Source: Flavobacterium sp. UMI-01 (lineage in GTDB: Bacteria > Bacteroidota > Bacteroidia > Flavobacteriales > Flavobacteriaceae). Taken from it: a stretch of 64,000 bases of DNA. Position 1 is the stretch's first letter, and each line of letters begins with the position of its first letter. The stretch covers positions 620,001 to 684,000 of the forward strand of contig NZ_BPLU01000038.1 in the NCBI RefSeq assembly GCF_019656315.1, written 5' to 3'. Shown in pieces: positions 44,659 to 53,000 of this stretch. The position numbers and the translations under genes are program-made. The notes beneath the pieces were generated by a model, which was not told the origin of the DNA, searched no databases, and was given only the letters and a program-made list of their open reading frames with translations.

Positions 44659-44725
44659 CAATATTATTTATAATTCCTTAAAGAAGGTATAAATCATCAT
44701 GCATTAACTATAAATCATGATTTAT
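44659..44725 (-). promoter_or_regulatory. Predicted activator-dependent promoter P1 with two 21-bp-spaced repeats
   Basis: On the minus strand TAATATTG (44659-44666) resembles the -7 box TAnnTTTG with one mismatch. In plus-strand text ATAAATCATCATGCAT begins at 44689 and the perfect palindrome ATAAATCATGATTTAT at 44710, 21 bp apart. The first repeat starts 30 bp from the box, exactly as in P2. The proximal repeat covers the expected -33 position. The remaining 44593-44843 spacer shows no gene. Confidence 0.68.
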
Positions 44726-44843
44726 TAGGTAGTTTTAGAGGCTTACCAGTAGAAATATTCTTAAAAAAGTCCTAGAAATTGAATGTCTTTTTGATTGCAG
44801 CAATAGGGCAACAAAGTATTAAAACACCCTAAGAAAAGGGAAT

Positions 44844-45827
44844 TTAATCTTGACTGATAAAATACAAAGACTGATTGTAATTGGCTATGGCTAGCAACAC
44901 TTGATAGATAAAGCTACTTACTAGTACACCCCCTTCAGGATTTATCAAATCGATATCGTCCTCTGGAGTATGGTACTGTGGGTGTCCACCCGTGTGAAAA
45001 CCAACACTAGAAATTTTGTTTTTGTAAAAAGAAACATGATCTGAACCTGAAACTCCCCCAGCATGTATGATAAGGTTTAATGCACTATTTTCTCCTATTT
45101 TTTTCATTAATTCCACACCATTGGGAAATGTTCCTGCGCCTCCCATATAAAGATGCTTTTTGGCATTTAATCTCCCTACCATATCCATATTCAACATCAC
45201 TTTTATGTTTTCCTTGGCAATGGGTGAATGATTAATAAAGAAGTTCGAGCCCAACAATCCTTGTTCCTCCCCACTAAAGGCAACAAAAATAATACTCCTT
45301 TTAGGTTTGATTTTAGAAGTGGAAAGTTCCTCTAAAATAGACAACAAGGCGGCAACCCCCGAAGCATTATCATCTGCACCATTATGAATGGCTAAGGTGT
45401 CCTTTTTTTTACTTCCAGAACCTTTTCCGCCCCAACCCCAATGATCATAGTGTGCTCCTATTACGATGAATTCGTTTTTTAATTTTTCATCAGAACCAAC
45501 AATATAGCCCACCACATTTTGAGTGGTTACGGTATCTGATTTCATTTTATTAATATCTTTTTTGACAAATAATTTAAAAGGCTGAAAATAGTTTTTTCCG
45601 AAAGCCTTTAAACCATATTTTTTGAAATGACTTTTGATATAACTGGCAGCTTTATTATTTTGTCTAGTCCCTGGAAAACGACCTTCCATCTTATCTGAAG
45701 AAAGATAGGCATTGTGCTTATAAAAAGTGGCTGCAGTAATACTACTTTTTTGACCGAGCATTTCCCTGCTTAAGAATAGTAAAAGAAATAGTAGAATGAG
45801 GTCTTTTGTTTTAGGAGAAAACAACAT
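44844..45827 (-). CDS. Secreted M28 family zinc aminopeptidase
   Basis: 327 residues, signal peptide to about MLGQ. The five metal ligands of M28 are readable: GAHYDHWG (His), NGADDNASG (Asp), SGEEQGLLG (catalytic Glu and ligand Glu), NMDMVGRL (Asp) and QYHTPEDDIDLI (His). It would remove N-terminal residues from peptides in the periplasm. It is on the same strand as the polysaccharide locus but separated from it by 251 bp with promoter P1, so it is likely an independent gene. Length is on the short side of secreted M28 enzymes, with no extra PA or PDZ domain. Confidence 0.88.
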   Translation of the reverse strand: MLFSPKTKDLILLFLLLFLSREMLGQKSSITAATFYKHNAYLSSDKMEGRFPGTRQNNKAASYIKSHFKKYGLKAFGKNYFQPFKLFVKKDINKMKSDTVTTQNVVGYIVGSDEKLKNEFIVIGAHYDHWGWGGKGSGSKKKDTLAIHNGADDNASGVAALLSILEELSTSKIKPKRSIIFVAFSGEEQGLLGSNFFINHSPIAKENIKVMLNMDMVGRLNAKKHLYMGGAGTFPNGVELMKKIGENSALNLIIHAGGVSGSDHVSFYKNKISSVGFHTGGHPQYHTPEDDIDLINPEGGVLVSSFIYQVLLAIANYNQSLYFISQD

Positions 45828-46355
45828 AGCTTGAAATTTTTTATAACCCGTTGGGCGTAACTTGTTTTTGATGATGCTTTTGGCTGCTTCAATAAATTTT
45901 TTAGAAAATTTGTACCAATATCCGAAAAAAAATAACTAAATCCTTTTTTGTTCTATTTCTTTCCACAAAAAAACTAGATGGAGTACATCCTACATGATTA
46001 CATAATAAATTAAGACAATAATTACCCCTTATCTGAAACGATTGAGGTGTTGTCCAACATAAAATGAAGTCTATTCCACTTCCCGAAGAATGTTAAACTT
46101 TACTATCACTGCTGCAAATATCTTCAACTTTTGTTAAGAACGTTTCAAAGCGTACAACAATTAACAAGCGATAAAACCCTTTGTCGAGTTTCTTAAGGAG
46201 TAACCTCCTATCATCGGTAAGACAAGATTGGGTTACTAGACTTAAAACTTAGGGAATCTGTGTTTTTTTCTTAGTGAGCCTTTGTAAAAAAACCATTAAC
46301 TCTTGCGCAACCCTTAAAAAAAAAATCAGTACTTGTTCTAAAAAGTGCCTCCTCT
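45828..46355. other. 528-bp spacer without recognised gene
   Basis: AT-rich sequence between the peptidase start and the chlorite dismutase-like stop. I read all frames for remnants of transposase or other genes and found no convincing coding stretch, RNA gene or terminator. It should hold the promoter of the M28 gene, but no clear TAnnTTTG box was seen. Confidence 0.5.
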
Positions 46356-46913
46356 TTACTCTACTTTCCTTAACCGAATATCGATTTCTCGGTCAATGTA
46401 TTGCCATTCTTCGGATTGTCGTAATTTTTTAAGAAGTTCATTAAAAGCGGGTTCGTCCTCGGGGGCAAATTCGAACCAAGTTAAAAAATCAAAAGGCTCT
46501 CCTATATCTCTGGAATGAAATAATTTACGAGCTATTGCGGGCAAATACTGCATTCCGATATGAGTATGTCGGGATTGATTTTCCATTATTTTTCGGCGTT
46601 CGTCTTGAGCGAGATTCCACCAAGCGTCGTTTTTACGAATGGGAATCAAAGCCGCACAAGTGGCTTGAGAGCGACCTAAATCTTCTTGCACAGCTACTAA
46701 CTGATCTTTATCAGCTTTTTCAGTATAACGCAAATTGCTCACAATTCCCTTTAGCGACCAAATCCCTTCAAAACGATTGAGTAACGAGCTAGAAATCTTA
46801 TCCACATGTGTTACTTTGGGCAACGAATCTCCTTTTAATGTTGTCATTTGGAGCACTTTCCACTCACCGGTAGTTCCTCCTATAAAATCAAAAATAGTGT
46901 TAGTCATCAACAT
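46356..46913 (-). CDS. cld: Chlorite dismutase-like heme protein (short, lineage II type)
   Basis: 185 residues, no signal peptide. The sequence contains EDLGRSQATCAALIPIRKND, AWWNLAQDERRKIM, SRHTHIGMQYLPAIARKLFH and FDFLTWFEFAPEDEPAF, the typical run of the compact chlorite dismutases. H116 is the expected proximal heme ligand and R129 the distal arginine needed for O2 formation; their spacing of 13 equals that recalled for the Nitrobacter winogradskyi enzyme (H114, R127). The distal Arg separates true chlorite dismutases from coproheme decarboxylases of the same fold. The gene is about 220 bp from the nitrate transporter operon on the same strand. In organisms with nitrate reductase such enzymes are thought to remove chlorite formed from chlorate. 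Alternative Met at codon 3. Confidence 0.85.
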   Translation of the reverse strand: MLMTNTIFDFIGGTTGEWKVLQMTTLKGDSLPKVTHVDKISSSLLNRFEGIWSLKGIVSNLRYTEKADKDQLVAVQEDLGRSQATCAALIPIRKNDAWWNLAQDERRKIMENQSRHTHIGMQYLPAIARKLFHSRDIGEPFDFLTWFEFAPEDEPAFNELLKKLRQSEEWQYIDREIDIRLRKVE

Positions 46914-47076
46914 TTTTTGGTGTTTGGGAACCTCATTTTAGTCAGTACCAAATTTTTTGGGTTCCTATTATTTTTTCTATTACCTAAATATAACGATGTC
47001 ATTCTATTTATTTACCACCCTAAAACAGGCATTAATTTGTTATTCAACTTATTAAAATAGGCGAAAACACAAAAAA

Positions 47077-47113
47077 TAAAAATCCCTATTGTTCTAGTGC
47101 AATAGGGATTTTA
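47077..47113 (-). terminator. Rho-independent terminator of the nitrate transport operon
   Basis: Stem AAAATCCCTATTG / CAATAGGGATTTT with a short loop, followed on the minus strand by a T-rich run. It lies 23 bp beyond the stop of the ATPase gene at 47136. Confidence 0.85.
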
Positions 47114-47135
47114 GAAACAAACAAAACAAATTAAA

Positions 47136-47942
47136 CTAATTTTTATACTTCATTCCCATATCTTCGATTGAGAATTTATCGGTCAATAAATGCAACAATC
47201 TATCTCTTAACTCGATATATTCGGGCATTTTTACGATTTCGATTTTGTTACGGGGTCTTGGCAAATGCACCTCAACAATCTCTCTGATGGTAGATGCGGG
47301 CCCATTATTCAACACGACGATTCGGTCAGATAAAAACAAAGCTTCTTCAATATCGTGTGTAATCATGATAATGGTTTTCTCGCGATTATCTAAGTTCCAT
47401 AATTTCAGTACCTCCAACTGCATCGAGCCTTTGGTTAAAGCATCCAAGGCTCCAAAAGGCTCGTCCATTAGCAATACCCCGGGATTGATGGCAAAAGCAC
47501 GAGCAATAGCTACCCTTTGTTTCATCCCTCCAGAAAGCTGCCCTGGCAATTTGTCTTTGTGTTCAAAAAGGTTTACCATTTTGAGGTTTTTCTCCACAAT
47601 AGCATGTTTTTCGGCAGTAGTTGCTTGCATTACAGAATCCACTACCTGAAAGATATTTTGATATACGGTCAACCAAGGCAAAAGAGAATAATTTTGAAAA
47701 ACGATTCCTCGATCAGGTCCTGGTCCTTTGATGCTCTTACTGTCCAATACGACTGAACCTTCAGAAGGAGTTAACATCCCTGCAATAGCATTTAAAATAG
47801 TTGATTTTCCACATCCTGAATGTCCGATGATGGATATGATTTCGCCTTTTTGAATCGATAAATTAATATCTCTTACGGCTGTATATTTCCCTTTTGGTGT
47901 TGGAAACGAAATTTCCAAATTTTTTATTTCTAAGTAACTCAT
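47136..47942 (-). CDS. nrtD: Nitrate ABC transporter ATP-binding subunit
   Basis: The open frame starts at 47996, but the Met at 47942 (MSYLEIKNLEISFPTPKG) matches the normal start of this family, giving 268 residues. Walker A GHSGCGKST, Q-loop FQNYSLLPWLTVYQN, signature LSGGMKQRVAIARA, Walker B VLLMDEPFGALD and switch His in ITHDIEEAL are intact. It belongs to the NrtD/SsuB/TauB group energising uptake of nitrate, sulfonates or taurine; the NrtA-like binding protein and nitrate reductase nearby decide for nitrate. The C-terminal NasA-type regulatory domain of cyanobacterial NrtC is absent. Last gene of the operon, followed by a terminator. Confidence 0.88.
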   Translation of the reverse strand: MSYLEIKNLEISFPTPKGKYTAVRDINLSIQKGEIISIIGHSGCGKSTILNAIAGMLTPSEGSVVLDSKSIKGPGPDRGIVFQNYSLLPWLTVYQNIFQVVDSVMQATTAEKHAIVEKNLKMVNLFEHKDKLPGQLSGGMKQRVAIARAFAINPGVLLMDEPFGALDALTKGSMQLEVLKLWNLDNREKTIIMITHDIEEALFLSDRIVVLNNGPASTIREIVEVHLPRPRNKIEIVKMPEYIELRDRLLHLLTDKFSIEDMGMKYKN

Positions 47943-48018
47943 GATGTTTAATTTTAGTTTGTTTATTGTAAAAATACTTGGTTTGGAATAAGCCACTAAT
48001 TCACGTTTTTTTTTAAAA

Positions 48019-48082
48019 CCACGGATTAAAAGGATTTTTTTTCGAATAAATCAATTGTGTTTTTAATCTGTGTAATCTGTGG
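48019..48082. repeat. Inverted AATCTGTGTAATCTGTGG-type repeat
   Basis: CCACGGATTAAAAGGATT and AATCTGTGTAATCTGTGG face each other with 14 of 18 matching positions. It fills the spacer between permease and ATPase genes and belongs to the same style of short dispersed repeats (GTGTAATCTGTG-like) as those at 22.56 and 29.55 kb. It may shape intercistronic mRNA stability. Confidence 0.5.
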
Positions 48083-48135
48083 TAAAAAAAACTTAGAATC
48101 TTAGTGCCTTAACATCTCAGATTCTCAGAATCTTT

Positions 48136-49011
48136 TTAAGCTTTATAAGCCACTTTGTTTTCGATATAGGTAAACAATTTATCAAAAAGCAATCCCACGA
48201 CCCCAATGATGATGATGGCCGAAATTACTTTTTCAAGGCTCAATGCGTTCCAACTGTCCCATACAAAGAATCCAATTCCAGCACCTCCTGACAACATTTC
48301 GCCCGCTACAATAACCAACCAAGCAACGCTGATACTCAATCGCAATCCTGTAATAATGTGAGGCAAACTAAAAGGAATCAAAATTTTAGTGAGGTAACGC
48401 ATTTTAGAAAACCCAAATGCTTTGGCTACATTTTTATGGTCTTGTGCCAAAGAGGCAATACCAAATGCTGTATTAATCAAAGTGGACCACAATGAAGTGA
48501 TGAAAACGATAAAAACCGTAGCCAAACCTGTGTCTTTGAAAACCACTAATCCAATTGGAAACCAAGCCAGTGGTGAAACGGGTTTTAACAATTGTACGAT
48601 GGGGTAAAAAATTTGTTTACACACCGTACTTGCTCCCATCAATATCCCAATAGGTATCGCAACTAAAGAACCTAAGAAGAAACCGGTCACTACCGTTTTA
48701 ATCGAATTGATCAACTGCAATCCTATTCCTTTATCATTAGGACCATAATCATAAAATGGATCGCTAATCATTTCGTACAATACCGTGAGTGTTGCTAATG
48801 GGCCTGGTAAAGCATCTTTAGTTACCGCGCTAAGCAATTCCCAAAGCCCTCCAAAAATAATTAATCCCAAGGCCGCAAACACTGCCGATTTAGACTTTTC
48901 TACTATCTTTTCACCAATTACTTTTAATTTTTTGGCTCCTTCTCTGCTAGGTGCTACCGAGGTATTTTTTACCTCTTCAAGTGTTCCTAATGTTAATTCT
49001 CTTTCTGACAT
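48136..49011 (-). CDS. nrtB: Nitrate ABC transporter permease
   Basis: 291 residues with about six transmembrane segments, the first near SAVFAALGLIIFGGLWELL. The EAA-type loop region (VAKAFGFSKMRYLTKILIPFSLPHIITGLRLS) for contact with the ATPase is clear, as is the family segment QLLKPVSPLAWFPIGLVVF. The N-terminal cytoplasmic stretch (about 35 residues, Ser/Lys-rich) is usual for NrtB/SsuC permeases. Gene order binding protein-permease-ATPase on the minus strand and nearby nitrate reductase identify it as the nitrate/nitrite permease; sulfonate or bicarbonate transporters of the same family are less likely. Confidence 0.88.
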   Translation of the reverse strand: MSERELTLGTLEEVKNTSVAPSREGAKKLKVIGEKIVEKSKSAVFAALGLIIFGGLWELLSAVTKDALPGPLATLTVLYEMISDPFYDYGPNDKGIGLQLINSIKTVVTGFFLGSLVAIPIGILMGASTVCKQIFYPIVQLLKPVSPLAWFPIGLVVFKDTGLATVFIVFITSLWSTLINTAFGIASLAQDHKNVAKAFGFSKMRYLTKILIPFSLPHIITGLRLSISVAWLVIVAGEMLSGGAGIGFFVWDSWNALSLEKVISAIIIIGVVGLLFDKLFTYIENKVAYKA

Positions 49012-49114
49012 AATGCAAGCTGTTTTAGTTTAATATTGTTTTGTTGTATTTGAATTGGGGCAATCTTTCTTATTATTTTATATCATCAAACACTAGAAGT
49101 TTGATCTTTGAATG

Positions 49115-49163
49115 CAAAAAGGCGTTTCAATGGTATTTTTTGAATTACTTGAAACGCCTTTTC
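49115..49163 (-). terminator. Intercistronic hairpin between binding-protein and permease genes
   Basis: Stem AAAAGGCGTTTCAA / TTGAAACGCCTTTT with a loop of about 18 nt, just after the nrtA stop. Placed here it should cause partial termination or protect the upstream mRNA, giving more binding protein than permease, as is common in ABC operons. Confidence 0.7.
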
Positions 49164-49176
49164 AAGTGGGTGTAAA

Positions 49177-50418
49177 TTATTTTTTTACTACTTTTAAATA
49201 AGCCTCTGGATTGGCAGGATCAAAAACTGTTTTATCCATTGTCAATGAAAAAGGTTTCATATCATCAGTAGGCATTTTGATTTTCATGCTTGCGGCTACT
49301 TCTTTATACAAATCTTGAAGGATTAATTTATCCGCAATTGCTTTATAATTAGGGTCATCTTTTAAGTAACCAAAACGTACAAACTGTGCCATTGCCCAAA
49401 TAGCGTGAGATTTTTTAGGAAAATTTACCATTCCACCTTTGTGGAACAACATATAGTCATTGTCGTAAATTTCAGTTCCAAGATTACACCCTAAATCATA
49501 GTTCCCCATCAAACGGTTTTCAATTACCTCAGCTGGTGCATTTACATAAGGCGCTTTCCCGATAATCGACGCTGCTTTTTTACGGTTAGCTGGTACATCA
49601 AGCCATTTACACACTTCGATTACCGCTTTCATTACTTTTTTTAGCTCTTCTTTACGTTTTACAGGAAAATCTTTGTTGACTACCAATGCTTTTTCAGGAT
49701 GGTCTTTCCAAATGTCTTGTGTTGCGATTTGAGTAAATCCGATTCCTTGCTTTACAGCTACACCCCCCCAAGGTTCACCAACACAAAATCCGTCCATGTT
49801 TCCTACTTTCATATTTGCTACCATTTGTGGTGGTGGGATAGTAATGATTTTAGATGTTTTTTGGTTCACCCCAGCGATAGCTAACCAGTTACGCAACCAC
49901 AAATCGTGAGTTCCTCCAGGGAAAGTCATCGCAAAGGTTACTTCTTTCTCTGCTTTTAATTTGGCTGCTACCACAGGCGCAACTTTATTCATTTGTTTGA
50001 ATCCTACTTTTCCACAAAAGTCATTGGATAAGGAAATTGCTTGTCCGTTAACATTCAGCATCATGGCGATTTTCATTTCTGAACCTGCTTTTCCACCTAC
50101 TCCCGTATAAACTGAAAAGGGCATAGAAAACAAGCAGTGGGCTCCGTCCAACTCTCCTGTCAAAATTTTATCACGAACATTGGCCCATGAAGATTCTTTG
50201 GTAACAATTACCTCTACTCCGTATTTTTTGAACAAGCCAAGTTCTTTGGCCATTACAATTGGAGAACAATCGGTTAAGGGAATAAAGCCTAGTTTGATTG
50301 GATCTCCCTGAGCATTCACTTTCATTACAGATAATGAAAACACAGTAACTACAGCTGCCAACAGCACTTTTGAAAAACGCATTGTTGTTTTTTGAATTGA
50401 TTTAATCATGGTAAACAT
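49177..50418 (-). CDS. nrtA: Nitrate-binding protein of ABC transporter
   Basis: 413 residues; signal peptide SKVLLAAVVTVFSLSVMKVNAQ, so the Met codons 1, 4 or 13 are possible starts and Met-4 or Met-13 gives a more usual n-region. IKLGFIPLTDCSPIVMAKELGLFKKYGVEV is the NrtA/CmpA opening. TFPGGTHDLWLRNWLAIAGV, FCVGEPWGGVAVKQGIGF and AIWAMAQFVRFGYL are family segments lining the oxyanion pocket. It would bind nitrate/nitrite in the periplasm. Downstream hairpin likely raises its level relative to the permease. There is no N-terminal lipobox Cys, unlike cyanobacterial NrtA, so it should be soluble. Confidence 0.88.
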   Translation of the reverse strand: MFTMIKSIQKTTMRFSKVLLAAVVTVFSLSVMKVNAQGDPIKLGFIPLTDCSPIVMAKELGLFKKYGVEVIVTKESSWANVRDKILTGELDGAHCLFSMPFSVYTGVGGKAGSEMKIAMMLNVNGQAISLSNDFCGKVGFKQMNKVAPVVAAKLKAEKEVTFAMTFPGGTHDLWLRNWLAIAGVNQKTSKIITIPPPQMVANMKVGNMDGFCVGEPWGGVAVKQGIGFTQIATQDIWKDHPEKALVVNKDFPVKRKEELKKVMKAVIEVCKWLDVPANRKKAASIIGKAPYVNAPAEVIENRLMGNYDLGCNLGTEIYDNDYMLFHKGGMVNFPKKSHAIWAMAQFVRFGYLKDDPNYKAIADKLILQDLYKEVAASMKIKMPTDDMKPFSLTMDKTVFDPANPEAYLKVVKK

Positions 50419-50441
50419 TGTATTAATTGTTATTGTTTGTT

Positions 50442-51869
50442 TTATTTTTTAGCTAAGAAATCCGGTTTGATATTGAGCATCACATAAGCAAATTGAGGTG
50501 TCAAATTAGCATTAGTCACATTCTTCACCGCGGCAGAGGCCATTGAATTGGTTGCTTTCATTACAGCATACCCTACCTCAAGGTTGATGATTTTTGTCAC
50601 ATTATAACGCATGGTAAGATCGACCTCAGTCCCTAAGTAACTGTTTAATGTACCCCCTGAACCATTAGATAATTTATTTCCAGCTTCAAATCCGTGTACA
50701 TCTACAAGGAAACTCAGCTTGTCTTTGGCATTGTATTTTACCTTGAAGAAGTAGTTCAACAATCCTTGATTACCAAATCCATTAGCTGCATAGAAGTAAT
50801 CCATATATCCCCAAAACTTGTGTGGTGTTCCGTATAATGGATCAAATCGATTGTTTTGAGTCGCTGTTTTTGTTCCGTCATTACCTGATAAAAAGTCAAT
50901 TCCTGGACCTACAAATAGTTTACGACTGACTTGATAAGTAGCCGTTATCGACCCCATTTTGGCACTGATAGAATTACCGTCCTTATCATGTCCGCCTTGA
51001 TAGTAAGCACTTCCGGTTAAGTTCAGTTTTCTAGTAGGCATCACATTAAAGTAAAGCCCTGTAGTGTTACGACTCCAAACTCCTTCTCCATATACTTTGG
51101 AAGTTACCGGTGGCGTTCCCGAAGCCACATTGGTGTATCTGTTGAAATCGTCTTTGAAAAACAAGAAAGAAATATCTCCAAAGAAGAATTTTTTAGCTAA
51201 ATAGGTATATTGAAAAGACTTATACATTGTTCCAATACCATTGGTTCCTGCTCCGTAACCCGTAGGCACACCATTGTAAACGGTTCCCACATTTTGTTCT
51301 TTATTTTGATTAAAAGCCAAACCTGCATCAAACAACCAACCTTTATTGGCATATTTAAAAATAATTGCATCGTGTCTTCTTCCTTGTTGCAACCAATCCA
51401 AACCTCCAATAACTTTTTGATCATCATAGGAAATGTCTTGACGACCTATTTTTAAAGACATTGTATAACTTTTGTTAAGCGTATCTTTGAGTGAAACATC
51501 TACCCAAGCTTCGTTTAGCATGATGCCATCATTAGCATCTGTGGTGATTTTATTGATTGAAGAAGCATCTTGACCAAAGACTCTCACGTCTTGAATAGAG
51601 GTAAAAAATTTGAATCGATAAGCAGTGTATCCAACATTTAATCGGGTTCTTTGACTATTAAACAATCCCGCTTTTTGACCGTCTTTGGATAAGGTTCCTT
51701 GACCATCACGCACTTCGGCTCTTTCTCTAATTTGTCCCGTAGCGGTAAGTTGCGCTTGAGACTTTTGATAACCAAATACTGTAAATGCAATTCCAAATAA
51801 GATTGTTTTGGAAAAATTCCCTTTTTGTATCCCCTGATAAAAAAGTGATTTTGCTTTTGTCCATTCCAT
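50442..51869 (-). CDS. Outer-membrane beta-barrel porin of the alginate-export type
   Basis: 475 residues with signal peptide (TILFGIAFTVFGYQKSQAQ). The mature part shows alternating amphipathic strands and AlgE-like segments: GQIRERAEVRDGQG, FNSQRTRLNVGYTAYRF, INEAW-type LNEAWVDVSL, SLKIGRQDISYDDQKVIGGLDW, and LDLTMRYNV-like strands at the end. The family (alginate export) forms anion-selective pores. As first gene of the nitrate uptake operon it is the likely outer-membrane channel for nitrate rather than for alginate. Its promoter region contains the dyad shared with the nas promoter (51909-51924). Confidence 0.82.
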   Translation of the reverse strand: MEWTKAKSLFYQGIQKGNFSKTILFGIAFTVFGYQKSQAQLTATGQIRERAEVRDGQGTLSKDGQKAGLFNSQRTRLNVGYTAYRFKFFTSIQDVRVFGQDASSINKITTDANDGIMLNEAWVDVSLKDTLNKSYTMSLKIGRQDISYDDQKVIGGLDWLQQGRRHDAIIFKYANKGWLFDAGLAFNQNKEQNVGTVYNGVPTGYGAGTNGIGTMYKSFQYTYLAKKFFFGDISFLFFKDDFNRYTNVASGTPPVTSKVYGEGVWSRNTTGLYFNVMPTRKLNLTGSAYYQGGHDKDGNSISAKMGSITATYQVSRKLFVGPGIDFLSGNDGTKTATQNNRFDPLYGTPHKFWGYMDYFYAANGFGNQGLLNYFFKVKYNAKDKLSFLVDVHGFEAGNKLSNGSGGTLNSYLGTEVDLTMRYNVTKIINLEVGYAVMKATNSMASAAVKNVTNANLTPQFAYVMLNIKPDFLAKK

Positions 51870-51898
51870 AGTTACTTATATTTAATTTTAGTATGGAG

Positions 51899-51924
51899 CA
51901 AATCTATATAAGTATTTATACTTA
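51899..51924 (-). promoter_or_regulatory. Porin/nitrate transport promoter with dyad operator
   Basis: On the minus strand TAGATTTG (51899-51906) fits the -7 consensus. Immediately upstream lies TAAGTATTTATACTTA (51909-51924), a perfect 7-bp-arm dyad with TT centre. Its core GTATTTATAC is the same as in the dyad at 52918-52935 before the nitrate reductase gene. Confidence 0.65.
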
Positions 51925-52018
51925 AAAACTACCTAAAAAACATCCTTTAACAGCTTTTTTTAACCAAAAATCTAGTCGAAAAATAAGTTTAAAAGGTGCT
52001 AAAAAACATACTTCAACA

Positions 52019-52046
52019 AAAAAGCCCAGTAAATACTGGGCTTATA
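52019..52046 (-). terminator. Terminator of the Crp/Fnr-type gene
   Basis: On the minus strand AAGCCCAGTA-TT-TACTGGGCTT is followed by TTTT. A second, looser hairpin pairing AAAGAGCC with GGCTCTTT lies nearer to the stop (52076-52136). Confidence 0.8.
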
Positions 52047-52131
52047 CAAAATACGATACGTAGTTTACAATACGTGAAAGAGCCTAAGGGTGGGGTTATG
52101 AGACACTAAAAATTGTTCTTACGGGCTCTTT

Positions 52132-52836
52132 TTACAAATTATAATGCTCTTGAATTTCCAATTTTAAGGCGTTTATATCTTTGAGGCTAATGCGTTTGCC
52201 TACAGTGCTAATCAATTGTTCTTTTTTCAAACTTGACACCACCCTAATCACTTGCTCTTCAGTAGTTCCAGCAAAATCAGCAATTTCCTTTCGGGACAGG
52301 TCGATACCCATAACACCTGTAGCTTGTCCAAATTTTCGATGGATATACAAAAGCGTATCAACAACACGCTCTCGAACGTTCATTTGGGCAATTTTTCGAA
52401 TATTGTTCTCGCTTTTATTAAGTTCTTCAGCATAAAACAACATCAAATCAAAGGTGAGTTCAGGGATTTTTCGAAGCATTTCGAGCATGTCATCGTTACC
52501 AAAGTTACAGAGTACGGTATCCCCCAAGGCAAAGGCCCCAATCAAATAGCGCTTACAAGTTCCAAAGCCTCTAAAACCTACGGTATCACCCTCTTTGGCA
52601 AACCGAACAATTTGTTCCCTTCCATTAATACCCGTTTTTACCGTCTTCACCTTGCCTTTGTACACAAAAAACAATCCCTGCATGGGCGCACCTTCAATGA
52701 TAAATTGTTGGCCTTTTTTACACAAAAAAAGGTGTTTTATGTCAATATATTCTTTTATTTGTACTAAATGAATGTGTTTTTTGATGAAACAATTTTCATT
52801 TATACAAGTACTACAAATTGCTAAATCTTCTTTCAT
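52132..52836 (-). CDS. Crp/Fnr family regulator with N-terminal cysteine cluster
   Basis: 234 residues. Cyclic-nucleotide-binding-like beta-roll (about 30-140: GQQFIIEGAPMQGLFFVYKGKVK, GREQIVRFAKEGDTVGFRG) and C-terminal winged helix (DLSRKEIADFAGTTEEQVIRVVSSLKKEQLI). The N-terminus has C8, C11 and C16 (CSTCINENC), and further cysteines occur at 39, 94 and 110. C-x2-C-x4-C plus a distant Cys is close to the [4Fe-4S]-binding pattern of Fnr (C-x2-C-x5-C plus one), so an oxygen or nitrogen-oxide sensor is possible. Arg-Glu residues that bind cAMP in Crp are not evident. Divergent from the nitrate reductase gene and next to the porin operon, it probably controls both. Confidence 0.85.
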   Translation of the reverse strand: MKEDLAICSTCINENCFIKKHIHLVQIKEYIDIKHLFLCKKGQQFIIEGAPMQGLFFVYKGKVKTVKTGINGREQIVRFAKEGDTVGFRGFGTCKRYLIGAFALGDTVLCNFGNDDMLEMLRKIPELTFDLMLFYAEELNKSENNIRKIAQMNVRERVVDTLLYIHRKFGQATGVMGIDLSRKEIADFAGTTEEQVIRVVSSLKKEQLISTVGKRISLKDINALKLEIQEHYNL

Positions 52837-52917
52837 GAGTAGAAATTTTAACCGATAACAATATAAATGGGTACTAAATATTAAGATTCTCCAAAAATAT
52901 AAAAAAAAAGACCTTTA

Positions 52918-52935
52918 TTACGTATTTATACGTAA
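52918..52935 (+). promoter_or_regulatory. Dyad operator in the crp-nas divergent promoter region
   Basis: TTACGTAT-TT-ATACGTAA, a perfect 18-bp dyad with 8-bp arms, between the divergent starts at 52836 and 53001. It matches the porin promoter dyad at TA-x-GTATTTATAC-x-TA. A Crp/Fnr-type dimer would fit a site of this length. The plus-strand start site itself is not clear. Confidence 0.65.
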
Positions 52936-53000
52936 AAATACTTATTTTTACAACTTCAAAAAACAAGACCAAGTTTTAGTAACAACAAAGTAGTTCAACG

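Noticed and set aside
45828-46355. Possible transposase remnant in the long spacer
   Set aside because: No frame gives more than a few plausible residues; no inverted ends or DDE motif seen.
50442-51869. Alginate export function for the porin
   Set aside because: No alginate biosynthesis genes nearby; it is the first gene of the nitrate uptake operon and shares its regulatory dyad with the nitrate reductase.
52252-52767. 171-codon open frame on the plus strand opposite the Crp/Fnr-type gene
   Set aside because: The minus-strand frame has full Crp/Fnr domain signatures; the plus frame has none.
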